This document shows positions 35,724 through 44,843 of a stretch of 64,000 bases of DNA, in pieces. Positions within the stretch are counted from its first letter, which is position 1; every line of letters starts with the position of its first letter. The notes below the pieces were generated by a model that saw only the letters and a list, made by a program, of their open reading frames with translations, did not search any database and was not told where the DNA came from. The position numbers were made by a program, and so were the translations under genes. Source of the DNA: DATMGU01 sp035555315 (GTDB lineage: Bacteria; Pseudomonadota; Alphaproteobacteria; ATCC43930; CGMCC-115725); the NCBI GenBank assembly GCA_035555315.1, contig DATMGU010000046.1, positions 1 to 64,000 on the forward strand. The letters are read 5' to 3'.

Positions 35724-37841
35724 ATGGCAAATCCCGAGGGTCTCACGGTTGCGGTCGGCAGCCAGTCGGCCGCGGCTCATTCGGATCTCGGATCCGGTAT
35801 GAACATGGATCATTTCGGGATGATGGGCGATCGTCTGGAGACGGTCTCGAGTCAGCTCGGCGCCGCGATCCGAACCATGCTGAGCGACGCGGCCGAGGCG
35901 CCAGGACGGCTCGGCCATGCCGCGGCGGTGCTGACCGGGAGCGGCGCCGCCGGGTCGCCGGCCGCGGTGCTCGGCAGCTTCGCGCTGGCGCTGATCGTGG
36001 CGACCCTGCTCAGTATGCTCGCCCGGTGGCTGACCGGCGCGGCGCGGCGCCGTCTCGCCCGGGCGACGCCCGATCATCCGGTACAGCTGGCGCTCCTCAA
36101 GGTCGAGGCGCTACTGATCGAGTTGGTGCCGCCGGCAAGCTTCCTGATAGCGGCCACCGCCCTCGTGCATTGGCTCTTCTGGGCTGACGGCCTGCTGTTC
36201 ACCGGTCCCGATGTCCTCCGGATGCTGGCGACGCTGTGGATTTCCAGCATCGCGGCGGGCTGGGTGGTCAGTGTCGTGCTGTGCCTGCCGCTGGCGGTCG
36301 ACTATCCGGGCTTGCGGCTGGTGCCGCTCGACGATGCGCAGGCGGCTTGGGCGACGCAGGTGTTGCGCCGGATCATCGTCCTCGGTGTCGGTAGTTGGGT
36401 CATCGCGGCGGGGCTGTATTTCGCCGAAGTTGGCAGTGGCTTGCCACACCTGATCCTGATCGTCGCAACCGTCATCATCGGGATCATCTGCCTTCATGCC
36501 CTGCGGCAGATCCGCGGCGGCTTGAGCGGCTTCGCGCTGCACTGGCATCGCCTGGCCATGTTCAGCGTGTTCGGTCTGGGGGCCACCTGGATCGTCGGCG
36601 TGTTGCTCGATCCGGTACCGCCGCTCGACCGCGTGCTCAGCACGTTGCTGGTGCTGGCCGTGATGCCGGCGGTCGATGGCATGGTCATCCTGATGCTGCG
36701 CCGGCTCAGGCGTCGGTTGACCCGCGTTGTGGTATCGGCGCGGCTGATATTCATCCCGACCGGCGAGAACCAGGAGATGACCGCCGTCGAACGGCCGTTT
36801 GCCGAGGATGCCGACAGCGCCGGCTCGGCCGACCTCCAAAACGCCCTCGACAAGTTTGTCGGGGTTCTGCACGACGCTGCGTCCTGGGCCATCGCCCTGG
36901 TCGCCACGGTCGTGCTCGCCAACGCCTGGCAGATCGACTTCAGCCGCGTTTTGGGTCACCGCGAGGCCCGGACCTTGTTGGGCAGCGGCTTGGACGCGGC
37001 CATCACCCTGTTGGTCGGCTGGTATGCCTGGCGGCTGTTCGAAAGCGGCTTGGCGATCAGCCTCGCGCGGGGCGGTGGTGGTCCGCAAACCCGGGCTCAG
37101 ACCGTCCGGCCGGTGCTCAGAAGCGTCGGCGCCGTGCTGATCGGCGCGGTTGCCTTGATGGCCGGCTTGTCGGCGCTGGGCATCAGCATCGCACCGCTGC
37201 TCGCCTCCGCCGGCGTGCTCGGCATCGCGGTCGGATTCGGTGCCCAGACACTGGTCAAGGACCTGTTCTCCGGCGCGTGCTACCTGATCGAGGACGTCTT
37301 CCGGATCGGCGACTATATCGAGGCGGGCACCGCCAAGGGGACCGTCGAAAAGATCACCTTCCGCACGGTGGCGCTGCGCCATCAGAACGGGCCGCTGCAC
37401 TTCGTGCCCTATGGCATGCTGGGCAGCGTGCGCAACGATTCGCGCGATTGGGTGATCGATAAGTTCGAGCTGCCCTTGCCGACCGATGTCGATAGCGAAG
37501 CCATCCGCAAGATGGTGAAGCGGATCGGCGAGGATATGCTGAAGAACGAGGAACTCGCCCCGCTCATCATGGCGCCGCTGAAGGCCAAGCTCTATCGCAT
37601 CGATCCCGGCATCAAGGTGTTCCGCTGCAAGGTCCAGACGCCGCCCGGCAAGCAATTCGAGATTCGCAGCGAGGCCTATCGGCAGATCGAGACGGCGTTG
37701 AAGGCGGCGGGTATCCCCTTCGCCAACAACACGCCCCAGGTCACGGTCCATAACGGGGTACCGGTCCCCGCCCCGCCGGAGTCGTCCGCGGTGCCGTCCG
37801 ACACTGTCTCGGCCGTCGTGCAGCCCGCCGCGGCGGAATGA
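35724..37841 (+). CDS. MscS-family mechanosensitive ion channel with long membrane N-terminus
   Basis: 705 residues from ATG 35724 (GAGGG six bases upstream; an earlier in-frame ATG at 35679 lacks a ribosome-binding site). There are about ten hydrophobic segments. The pore helix and MscS beta domain are clear: LSALGISIAPLLASAGVLGI, AVGFGAQTLVKDLFSG, then FRIGDYIEAGTAKGTVEKI. A C-terminal alpha/beta part follows. Channels of this kind release solutes on hypo-osmotic shock. The extended N-terminus resembles YbiO/YjeP-like large MscS proteins. Confidence 0.92.
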   Translation: MANPEGLTVAVGSQSAAAHSDLGSGMNMDHFGMMGDRLETVSSQLGAAIRTMLSDAAEAPGRLGHAAAVLTGSGAAGSPAAVLGSFALALIVATLLSMLARWLTGAARRRLARATPDHPVQLALLKVEALLIELVPPASFLIAATALVHWLFWADGLLFTGPDVLRMLATLWISSIAAGWVVSVVLCLPLAVDYPGLRLVPLDDAQAAWATQVLRRIIVLGVGSWVIAAGLYFAEVGSGLPHLILIVATVIIGIICLHALRQIRGGLSGFALHWHRLAMFSVFGLGATWIVGVLLDPVPPLDRVLSTLLVLAVMPAVDGMVILMLRRLRRRLTRVVVSARLIFIPTGENQEMTAVERPFAEDADSAGSADLQNALDKFVGVLHDAASWAIALVATVVLANAWQIDFSRVLGHREARTLLGSGLDAAITLLVGWYAWRLFESGLAISLARGGGGPQTRAQTVRPVLRSVGAVLIGAVALMAGLSALGISIAPLLASAGVLGIAVGFGAQTLVKDLFSGACYLIEDVFRIGDYIEAGTAKGTVEKITFRTVALRHQNGPLHFVPYGMLGSVRNDSRDWVIDKFELPLPTDVDSEAIRKMVKRIGEDMLKNEELAPLIMAPLKAKLYRIDPGIKVFRCKVQTPPGKQFEIRSEAYRQIETALKAAGIPFANNTPQVTVHNGVPVPAPPESSAVPSDTVSAVVQPAAAE

Positions 37842-37886
37842 TCGCGCTTGCCGGGGCGGCGGTTAGAGGGCATTGCGATTGGCCTG

Positions 37887-37900
37887 AAAGCTGCAGCTTT
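37887..37900. promoter_or_regulatory. Perfect 14-bp palindrome upstream of the amino acid ABC operon
   Basis: AAAGCTGCAGCTTT has exact two-fold symmetry and lies 47 bp before the start of the substrate-binding-protein gene, in a 106-bp spacer after the MscS gene. It may be an operator for the transporter operon; there is no second copy to support this. Confidence 0.3.
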
Positions 37901-37947
37901 ATCGCGGGAGCTTTGGACCATTGCGCAATACCGGGGGATGAATCGAT

Positions 37948-38820
37948 ATGAGTTGCACTCGACGGATCGCCTATGCCGCGCTGATCGCGATTGGCCTGCT
38001 GGCGGTCGGGTTGCTGACCGGGGGCCAATCCTCGGCCGAGGCCAAAGAGTGGAAGAAGATCCGCATCGGCACCGAAGGCGCCTATCCGCCCTTTAACTTC
38101 ATCCAGCCGGACGGCAAGCTGGCCGGGTTCGAGATCGACCTCGCCAATGACCTATGCCAACGCATCAAGGCGGAATGCGAGATCGTGGTGCAGGATTGGG
38201 ATGGCATCATCCCGGCGCTGAACGCCTCGAAGTTCGATGCGATCATGTCGGGCATGAGCATCACCGATAAGCGTAAGGAGGTAATCGCCTTCTCCGCGCC
38301 GTACACCTCGACCCCGTCGGCGTTCGGGGTGCTGACGACCAGTGCCTTGGCGAAGCTGCCGGGTGCCGGTCAGAAATTCTCCCTGGCGACCGATCCCGAA
38401 GACGCGCAAAAGGCGATCGACGCGATCAAGCCGATGCTCAAAGGCAAGGTGATCGGTGTACAGGACGCGACCATTCAGCTGAATTTCTTGGAGAAATACC
38501 TGAAAGACGTCGTCGAGATCCGCCGCTACAAGACGATCGAGGAGCACGCCCTGGACCTGCAATCCGAGCGGATCGACGCGGAGTTCACGTCGCTCTCGGT
38601 GCTTAATCCGGCGATCGAAAAGGCCCCGGACAAGAATTTGACGGCGGCCGGTCCGATGTTCACCGGGGGTGTGTTCGGCCTCGGCTCGGGCGTTGGCATG
38701 CGCAAGAGCGACGAGGATCTGAAGGCGCTGTTCGATACGGCGATCAAGTCCGCGATCGCCGATGGCACGGTGAAGACCCTGGCGATGAAGTGGTTCAAAT
38801 TCGACGTCACGCCCGGTTGA
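37948..38820 (+). CDS. Polar amino acid ABC transporter, periplasmic substrate-binding protein
   Basis: 290 residues with a signal peptide (about 1-32, ending SSAEA). The mature protein starts KEWKKIRIGTEGAYPPFNFI and has GFEIDLANDLCQRI, typical of the lysine/arginine/ornithine/histidine-binding family (HisJ/ArgT, OccT/NocT). First gene of a four-gene operon. A basic amino acid or opine is the likely ligand, based on family. A GGGGGA element about nine bases upstream may serve as ribosome-binding site. Confidence 0.92.
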   Translation: MSCTRRIAYAALIAIGLLAVGLLTGGQSSAEAKEWKKIRIGTEGAYPPFNFIQPDGKLAGFEIDLANDLCQRIKAECEIVVQDWDGIIPALNASKFDAIMSGMSITDKRKEVIAFSAPYTSTPSAFGVLTTSALAKLPGAGQKFSLATDPEDAQKAIDAIKPMLKGKVIGVQDATIQLNFLEKYLKDVVEIRRYKTIEEHALDLQSERIDAEFTSLSVLNPAIEKAPDKNLTAAGPMFTGGVFGLGSGVGMRKSDEDLKALFDTAIKSAIADGTVKTLAMKWFKFDVTPG

Positions 38821-38841
38821 AGGATCGGCTGAAGCAGGCTC

Positions 38842-39570
38842 ATGAGTAGCTATTTCGCGCTGATCGGTTTTGGCCCGACCGGCTGGGGTCTGCAATTGCT
38901 GCAGGCCAGCCTGATGACGCTCGCGGTCGCCTGCGCCGGTTTCCTCTTCGGCCTGGCCTTTGGGGCGATCGGTGCCTGGGCCAAGCTGTCGGGCTCGCGC
39001 ATCGCCCGGGCGGCGTCCGACGCCTATACGACCGTGTTGCGCGGCGTACCGGACCTGCTGGTCATCTACCTGTTCTATTTCGGTGGCTCGGCGGTGATCA
39101 CCGGCCTGGGGCGATGGCTCGGCGAGGAGGGGTTCATCGGCCTCAACTCCTTCCTGGTCGGCGCGCTCGCGGTCGGCATCGTCTCCGGCGCCTATCAGAC
39201 CGAGGCGTTGCGCGGCGCCTATCGCATGATACCGCGGGGCGAGTTGGAGGCGGCCCGAGCGGTCGGCATGGGCCGGGCGCTGATGTTCCACCGTATTGTC
39301 ATTCCCCAGGTGCTGCGCTTCGCCCTGCCGTCGATGGGCAATATCTGGCAGGCGGTGCTGAAGGAATCCGCCCTGATCTCCGTCACGGGGTTGGTTGAGC
39401 TACTGCGCGAAACCCATCTCGCAGCCGGTGCCACCCGCCAACCCTTCACCTTCTACATGACCGGGGCGGTGATCTATCTGGTGCTGACCACCCTGTCCGG
39501 CGTGCTGTTCCAAGGTGCCGAACGGCGGACGACCCGTTCGGTCCGGCTCCCGCCGGTGGCGATGCGCTGA
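38842..39570 (+). CDS. Polar amino acid ABC transporter permease (HisQ/OccQ-like)
   Basis: 242 residues, about five membrane helices. TVLRGVPDLLVIYLFYFGG is the usual region of HisM/HisQ permeases. The EAA loop reads GELEAARAVGMGRALMFHRIVIPQVLR and contacts the ATPase. It is followed closely by the second permease gene. Confidence 0.92.
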   Translation: MSSYFALIGFGPTGWGLQLLQASLMTLAVACAGFLFGLAFGAIGAWAKLSGSRIARAASDAYTTVLRGVPDLLVIYLFYFGGSAVITGLGRWLGEEGFIGLNSFLVGALAVGIVSGAYQTEALRGAYRMIPRGELEAARAVGMGRALMFHRIVIPQVLRFALPSMGNIWQAVLKESALISVTGLVELLRETHLAAGATRQPFTFYMTGAVIYLVLTTLSGVLFQGAERRTTRSVRLPPVAMR

Positions 39571-39583
39571 TGGGCCACCAGTG

Positions 39584-40276
39584 ATGGATTGGGTGTTCCT
39601 CCTAGACACGCTGCACCAACTGCTCGAGGGGGTGCCGCTGACCCTTGAACTCGCGGCGTGCTCGATCGGTGCCGGTGCGCTGCTGGCCCTGGCGCTCGCT
39701 TTGCTGCGGCAGAGCGGTGTGGCGCCCGTGGCTTGGTTCGTGCGCGGCTATGTCTTCGCGTTCCGCGGCTCGCCGCTCCTGGTGCAGCTCTTCCTGATCT
39801 ATTACGGCCTCAGCCAATTCCCGGAGATCCGACACAGCTTCCTCTGGGTCTTTCTGCGACAGCCGTTCTGGTGCGCGATCCTGGCACTCACCCTCAACAC
39901 CGCGGCCTATGGCAGCGAGGTTATCCGAGGCGGCTTGCAGGCGGTGCCGCCCGGCCAGATCGAGGCGGCACGCGCCTGCGGCATGTCGGGGTTTCTGCTG
40001 TTCCGGCGCATCATCCTGCCGGTCGCCCTCCGCCAGGCGCTGCCGGCCTATGGCAACGAGATCATCATCATGGTGAAGACCACCTCGCTTGCCAGCATCG
40101 TCACCTTGATGGAGGTCACCGGGATCGCCGCTCGGCTCATCTCCGAGACATTCCGCGCTTTCGAGGTCTTCACCTGCGCCGGTGCCATCTATCTGGTGCT
40201 GAATTTTCTGATCGCGCGCGGGGTCGGCCTCGTCGAATACCGCCTGTCATCGCATCTGCGACCGGCACAAAGTTAG
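39584..40276 (+). CDS. Polar amino acid ABC transporter permease (HisM/OccM-like)
   Basis: 230 residues from ATG 39584; the frame is open upstream into the previous gene but the family start is MDWVFLLDTLHQLLEGVPLT. It contains YVFAFRGSPLLVQLFLIYYG and an EAA loop PGQIEAARACGMSGFLLFRRIILP. It pairs with the upstream permease as a heterodimer in the inner membrane. Confidence 0.92.
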   Translation: MDWVFLLDTLHQLLEGVPLTLELAACSIGAGALLALALALLRQSGVAPVAWFVRGYVFAFRGSPLLVQLFLIYYGLSQFPEIRHSFLWVFLRQPFWCAILALTLNTAAYGSEVIRGGLQAVPPGQIEAARACGMSGFLLFRRIILPVALRQALPAYGNEIIIMVKTTSLASIVTLMEVTGIAARLISETFRAFEVFTCAGAIYLVLNFLIARGVGLVEYRLSSHLRPAQS

Positions 40277-40283
40277 GACCGCA

Positions 40284-41084
40284 ATGTCATCCACCCTCGA
40301 TCAGGCCTCCCTCGGCACCCGTCCGACCATCGAGATACGCGATCTCCACAAGCGCTTCGGGGCGTTGGAGGTCCTGAAAGGCGTTTCGCTGGAGGCGCGC
40401 GACGGCGACGTGATCTCCATCATCGGGTCGAGCGGCTCGGGCAAAAGCACCATGCTGCGCTGTATCAACCTGCTGGAGACGCCGGATTCCGGCGAGGTCG
40501 CGATCAACGGCGAGACCATCCGGATGCGCGGTCGCGGCGGTGGGCGGGTCGAGCCGGCCGATCGCGCCCAGGTCGACCGCATCCGGAGCCGATTGGGCAT
40601 GGTGTTTCAGAGTTTCAATCTGTGGTCGCACATGACCATCCTCGAAAACGTCATCGAAGCGCCGATCCATGTGCTGAAGCGGCCGCGCGCCGATTGTGTC
40701 GCCGAGGCGGAGGCGATCTTGGCGCGGGTCGGGATCGCTGAAAAACGGCATCACTACCCGGCGCATCTCTCCGGTGGACAGCAGCAACGCGCGGCGATCG
40801 CCCGCGCACTGGCCATGCAGCCGCAGGCGATCCTGTTCGACGAACCGACCTCGGCACTCGATCCCGAACTGGTCGGCGAGGTGTTGCGGGTGATGCGCAG
40901 CCTGGCCGAGGAGGGCCGCACCATGCTGATCGTAACCCATGAAATGGGTTTCGCGCGGGATGTGTCGAACCACACGATCTTCCTCGATCAAGGCCGCATC
41001 GAGGAGCAGGGGCCGCCCTCCCAGGTATTCGGCGAACCACGCTCCGAACGCTGCCGCCGCTTCCTGTCCGGCCATCTGAAATAG
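40284..41084 (+). CDS. Polar amino acid ABC transporter ATP-binding protein (HisP/OccP-like)
   Basis: 266 residues with Walker A GSSGSGKST, Q-loop VFQSFNLW, signature LSGGQQQR, Walker B AILFDEPTSALDPE and H-loop VTHEM. The RGRGGGRVEPADRAQVDRIR insertion is typical of HisP-type ATPases. Last gene of the amino acid uptake operon; it ends 27 bp before the convergent PEP carboxylase-like gene. Confidence 0.94.
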   Translation: MSSTLDQASLGTRPTIEIRDLHKRFGALEVLKGVSLEARDGDVISIIGSSGSGKSTMLRCINLLETPDSGEVAINGETIRMRGRGGGRVEPADRAQVDRIRSRLGMVFQSFNLWSHMTILENVIEAPIHVLKRPRADCVAEAEAILARVGIAEKRHHYPAHLSGGQQQRAAIARALAMQPQAILFDEPTSALDPELVGEVLRVMRSLAEEGRTMLIVTHEMGFARDVSNHTIFLDQGRIEEQGPPSQVFGEPRSERCRRFLSGHLK

Positions 41085-41111
41085 TCGCCGCTCCGGCTTA
41101 AGCGTTCTGGT

Positions 41112-44009
41112 TTAACCGACCGCGCCGATCTGATATGCGATCGCGGTGCCGATGCGCAGGATGAGGGTGTGGAGCCGCAGCATCGGCTCGAACAGCGTCT
41201 CGTGCTCGCGGGCATAGCTCTGCCCCGCATTGCTTTGATAGGTGGACGGCTCCTCCCCTGCGTCGCCTGGTATCGCCGAGGCGTCGACCCGGGGGAAAAT
41301 CTCGCGCAGCAGGCCGACGGCGCCCGGCACGTCGAGGCGCAGCAGCCGGGCGACCAGATCGCCTCGGGACACGCCGTGCTGCGGGCTGAATTCGGGTATA
41401 TGCACGGCCAGCAAATAGATCCGCTGGATCAGCATCAGTCGGGTGACGTGCAGCAGCAGCAGCGTCTGCCGCTGCTCCGCCGCGAGGCTGCCGGTCAAGC
41501 CACCGCGGGTCACCCCCGGCCGATCGACTAGGTCCAGGAAATCGGCCTGCAGCCGGCGGTACAGCTTGGCCAGCGGCGGGTGCAGATCGAGCTGCTCCAG
41601 CGCCTGCGACACCAGACTCAATTCCTGGGCGCGCGCACCGCGCGCCGTCCGGCCGGCGCGGGTCAACCAGACGCCCGGATCGAACAGGTCGATATACGCC
41701 TTCAAGACGCTCGTATCGGAGGCGCCGAGGGCCGCTTCGCACATGGCGATGGCGCGGCGAAAGCGCGGTGAACGCAGCCGCATATGCTCGAACAGCTCGG
41801 GATCGTTGGACCGGGCCCGCCCAACGCCGGACAGCGTGTTGGCGAACAGCCCGACCTGCTGCAGGATGGCGTTGTTCGGGATCGCGCGCAGCTGCGCGAC
41901 ATGGGTGACGTCCATGACCTTGAGGCCACCTTCATGCTGTCGCTTGACCGGGCGCGACCCGGTCGCCGGCAGCAGATTGGTGCCGAACGCGCCCAGCAGG
42001 GTGGCATAGGTCGGATCGTCGACCAGGGTTGCGAAGACCTGCTTGATCGTGGCGAAGAATTGCACGGCGAAATCATTCTCCGCGTAGATCGGATCGCCCT
42101 GGGCTTCCGGATCGGCCCGCAGCACGGCGCTCAAGGCGCCGCGCACCACGGCGAAGGCGGGGGCGGTCCCCATGAAGTGTAGAAAGCCGTCGCCGCCCTG
42201 GAAGCTGACCTCCTCGACCACCTTGATGCCGGCGCGTTCGAACACGCCACGGGTCATCGGCGGGCTCACATAGCGGATCCGGTCGGCCAGGCTGCCGGGG
42301 TGTCCGCCGCGACCGATCGACTCGCCATGGGTGTTGAACAGCACCAGCTCGATATCGGTCAGCCCATGTCGCTCCATGACCGCGGCGAGCCGCAGCCGCA
42401 GCCGTTCGATCTGAAACGTCGCAGCCATCTGGCCGAGATAGCGGCCGGAATCCGAGAAGCCGAACTGCACGCAAAGCCGGCCGAGCTTCCTGACATAGGC
42501 GTGGTAATGCGGGCTGCGCAGCGCTTCGTCGACGATCGCGTCGCCACGCTCCAGCGCCTCGGCGGTTTCGAACAGCGGCGAGATCTCGACCTTGTCTTCG
42601 ACGCCGAACAGCCGGGCGTAGTAGAGCGCCGTCAGCAGCGTGAAGCCGGCCTCCGTCTCGGCGATCAGGAAACGCACCGGCAACTCGGCATCGATGTATC
42701 GCGCCATTTGCTGGACGATCATGAACAGCCGCTTGGCCGAGGCCCGTTCGGCCATCAAGGTCGCGAAATTGACCGTGACCGGTGCCGCGCGCGACAGGAG
42801 ATCGTTGATCGCGTTCATATAGCTGCGGCGATGGCTGGGATCGTTGGGGGCGGTTTCCATGCCGACGATCTTGCGGATCGCGTTGTGCAGCTGGCTGCCG
42901 TTCAGCCGCACATGGGTGCGGGCCAAGGCCAGGCCATGGCATCGCAGGCTGGAGCGCAGCACCGCCAGGTCACGCCGGCGGGCGCCATCATCGGTATCCT
43001 CGATGGCGCGGGTCACCAGCTGGCGCAGCGCCCCGGTATCGGTGAGCGCCCGGCTCCGGCCGCCGCGAAAAACTTCGACCAGCTGGGGCAGGGCCGCCGG
43101 GTCCTGGCCCACCGCGGCGATCGCGGCGAGCTGCCGGTCGACCTCGACGATCGCCGCGTCGACCAGGCCTAGGGCTTCCGACACCGGAGTCCCCGGCTCA
43201 GCGCCGATCAGGCAGGCCAGCGTGGCACTATGTCGTCTCAACTGCGCCGCCTTGACGGTCAGCCGTTTCGCCAGCGTATCGGTCCAGGCGATGTCGGACC
43301 GGCCGTCCAGATCATAGCCGACCCAGGAGGCGGTGGTGATCAACCGGGGCTGCAGCTCGGTCCAGCGCTCGGGGTAACGTTCCGCCGCGACATCCAGTAC
43401 GCATCCGGCCAGCCGGTCGGTGGCCTCCTGGATATGCATCAATGCTTCGATCGACCAGCGATGTTCGAGGTCGAGCGTCAGGGCGCTCGGCGGTAGGTGG
43501 TCCGCCGTGGCGATCTCGCCCAAGGTCGCCGTCACCTCGGCCGGGGCCAACGGCTGGCCATCGGCGTCGCGCCCGGTGACGACGCGCAGCAGCGCCCGCG
43601 CCAGCTCTACGGTCATGCCGAAGGTCGGATGGGCAGTCAGCACGATGCCGAAGCGGACTTGCTCGACAGCGGCCTGAAAGCTCTCGAACGATTCATGCGT
43701 CGCGGCGATCGAGCGCAGCAGGGCGATCAGCGCCGCCTCGTTCGCCGCGATATCGGTATCGGCGAGGTAGTGCCTCAGCCGGTCGGCCCGATCGGCGAAG
43801 CTGCGCACCGCCAAATGCTGTACCAGGCCGTCGATCGCATCGATCGTGACCTCGCCGCGATCGACCATCCGCGACAGCTCGATGGCGGCGATCTGGATCG
43901 GGTTGCTCATCGGATCGGCGGGCGCCATGCCGGTCAGGGCGGCCAGCCGCTCGCGCAGCCGCGGCTCCAAACTCTCGCCGTCGCCGATCTTGGCCGCCGC
44001 GTCGATCAT
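41112..44009 (-). CDS. ppc: Divergent phosphoenolpyruvate carboxylase-like protein
   Basis: 965 residues, PEPC length. The first catalytic motif is VLTAHPTF with the essential His127 but Phe in place of the usual Glu. The second is FNTHGESIGRGGHPG instead of FHGRGGTVGRGGGP. The C-terminus ends QIGAVG and lacks the canonical QNTG. PEPC adds bicarbonate to PEP to give oxaloacetate; these changes make activity plausible but unproven. The reading frame stays open 61 codons upstream of the ATG to a TAA at 44193-44195, with coding-like sequence but no ATG, GTG or TTG, so the true N-terminus is uncertain. Confidence 0.75.
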   Translation of the reverse strand: MIDAAAKIGDGESLEPRLRERLAALTGMAPADPMSNPIQIAAIELSRMVDRGEVTIDAIDGLVQHLAVRSFADRADRLRHYLADTDIAANEAALIALLRSIAATHESFESFQAAVEQVRFGIVLTAHPTFGMTVELARALLRVVTGRDADGQPLAPAEVTATLGEIATADHLPPSALTLDLEHRWSIEALMHIQEATDRLAGCVLDVAAERYPERWTELQPRLITTASWVGYDLDGRSDIAWTDTLAKRLTVKAAQLRRHSATLACLIGAEPGTPVSEALGLVDAAIVEVDRQLAAIAAVGQDPAALPQLVEVFRGGRSRALTDTGALRQLVTRAIEDTDDGARRRDLAVLRSSLRCHGLALARTHVRLNGSQLHNAIRKIVGMETAPNDPSHRRSYMNAINDLLSRAAPVTVNFATLMAERASAKRLFMIVQQMARYIDAELPVRFLIAETEAGFTLLTALYYARLFGVEDKVEISPLFETAEALERGDAIVDEALRSPHYHAYVRKLGRLCVQFGFSDSGRYLGQMAATFQIERLRLRLAAVMERHGLTDIELVLFNTHGESIGRGGHPGSLADRIRYVSPPMTRGVFERAGIKVVEEVSFQGGDGFLHFMGTAPAFAVVRGALSAVLRADPEAQGDPIYAENDFAVQFFATIKQVFATLVDDPTYATLLGAFGTNLLPATGSRPVKRQHEGGLKVMDVTHVAQLRAIPNNAILQQVGLFANTLSGVGRARSNDPELFEHMRLRSPRFRRAIAMCEAALGASDTSVLKAYIDLFDPGVWLTRAGRTARGARAQELSLVSQALEQLDLHPPLAKLYRRLQADFLDLVDRPGVTRGGLTGSLAAEQRQTLLLLHVTRLMLIQRIYLLAVHIPEFSPQHGVSRGDLVARLLRLDVPGAVGLLREIFPRVDASAIPGDAGEEPSTYQSNAGQSYAREHETLFEPMLRLHTLILRIGTAIAYQIGAVG

Positions 44010-44289
44010 CTCGCGCAGCGCCTCTGTTCGGGGGTTGGCCGGGCTGTCCGCAGCGCGTGACGGTACCGGCGTTTCCGGGGCTTGGGTCAGGGGGATGATC
44101 CGATCGGCCAGAACGATTGCCCGCTCGGCAGGGTGGCCGGATCGCTCGGATAATGATGCGCCGCAAGCCAGCGTTTCATGACCACGCCCCCGTTAGCGTC
44201 AAGCCGATCACCTCTGGAAAGTACCGATCAGGTTACCCGCTTGCTGGCCATGGGGACAGCCTAAACTCGATTGGTCATAGCAGGGACTG

Positions 44290-44505
44290 TCATGACGGTG
44301 TATCGCGTCCGATACGTAGCGCCGCGCCATCCGGCCGCGCTATCTCGACCATCGTCTCCAGGCGCACCAGGCGTTTCTCGTGGTCCGCCAGGCCGACCGC
44401 CACTTTTGCCTTCAACCCTTTCAATGTCTCGTCGAGAATCTTGGTTCGCTCTTCGATCGGCACGGTTATTCGAAGGCCTGAAAGGATGTGCCCGCCGAAA
44501 CTCAC
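44290..44505 (-). CDS. Uncharacterised 71-residue protein, second gene of a tiny RHH operon
   Basis: GTG start 3 bp after the stop of the ribbon-helix-helix gene. The product opens MSFGGHILSGLRITVPIEER and has a charged helix DHEKRLVRLETMVEIARPDG. There are no membrane segments. Position behind a small RHH protein is reminiscent of toxin-antitoxin or mobile-element accessory modules, but I recognise no toxin motif. Confidence 0.5.
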   Translation of the reverse strand: MSFGGHILSGLRITVPIEERTKILDETLKGLKAKVAVGLADHEKRLVRLETMVEIARPDGAALRIGRDTPS

Positions 44506-44508
44506 GGC

Positions 44509-44661
44509 TCAACCCCTCTCGCGACGATCGTCGATATCGTCGGGGCCGACACGGCGCCGCACGAATTCGGCAGTAGAAATCCCGGCGCTCCTCGCCCGTG
44601 CGTCGAGCGCCCTCTTCTCCTGCGGCGTCATCTGCACGACCAGTCTAGCCGTTGCCGCCAT
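44509..44661 (-). CDS. Ribbon-helix-helix (CopG/Arc-like) DNA-binding protein, 50 residues
   Basis: ATG 44661 with AGAGGAA five bases upstream. The product is MAATARLVVQMTPQEKRALD followed by ARARSAGISTAEFVRRRVGP and a short charged tail: a beta strand then two helices, the RHH layout used by antitoxins and plasmid or mobile-element repressors. It probably represses its own two-gene operon. Confidence 0.65.
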   Translation of the reverse strand: MAATARLVVQMTPQEKRALDARARSAGISTAEFVRRRVGPDDIDDRRERG

Positions 44662-44843
44662 GGCATTTCCTCTGTCCATGTGCCATCCATGGACATATCG
44701 AACCTAGGCGCACTATCCGTCAATGACCAGCGGGGTGGCCGGCGATCACGCCATTGTGTCTCGCCCCGGGGTTGCCGGGTCCGCTTAGATCCTCGGCGTA
44801 AAACTTCATTCTTGGCGCCTATCGCCGGACCCGGAAGACCCCC

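Noticed and set aside
36111..37751. 546-codon open frame antisense to the MscS gene
   Set aside because: High third-position GC keeps opposite frames free of stops. The product is a His/Asp/Gln/Arg-rich sequence with no fold, while the plus-strand frame is a clear MscS channel.
44087..44179. 30-codon frame from ATG 44179 as an alternative N-terminus of the PEPC-like protein
   Set aside because: It is in another frame and stops before joining the PEPC frame; a sequencing error or frameshift would be needed, and there is no independent sign of one.
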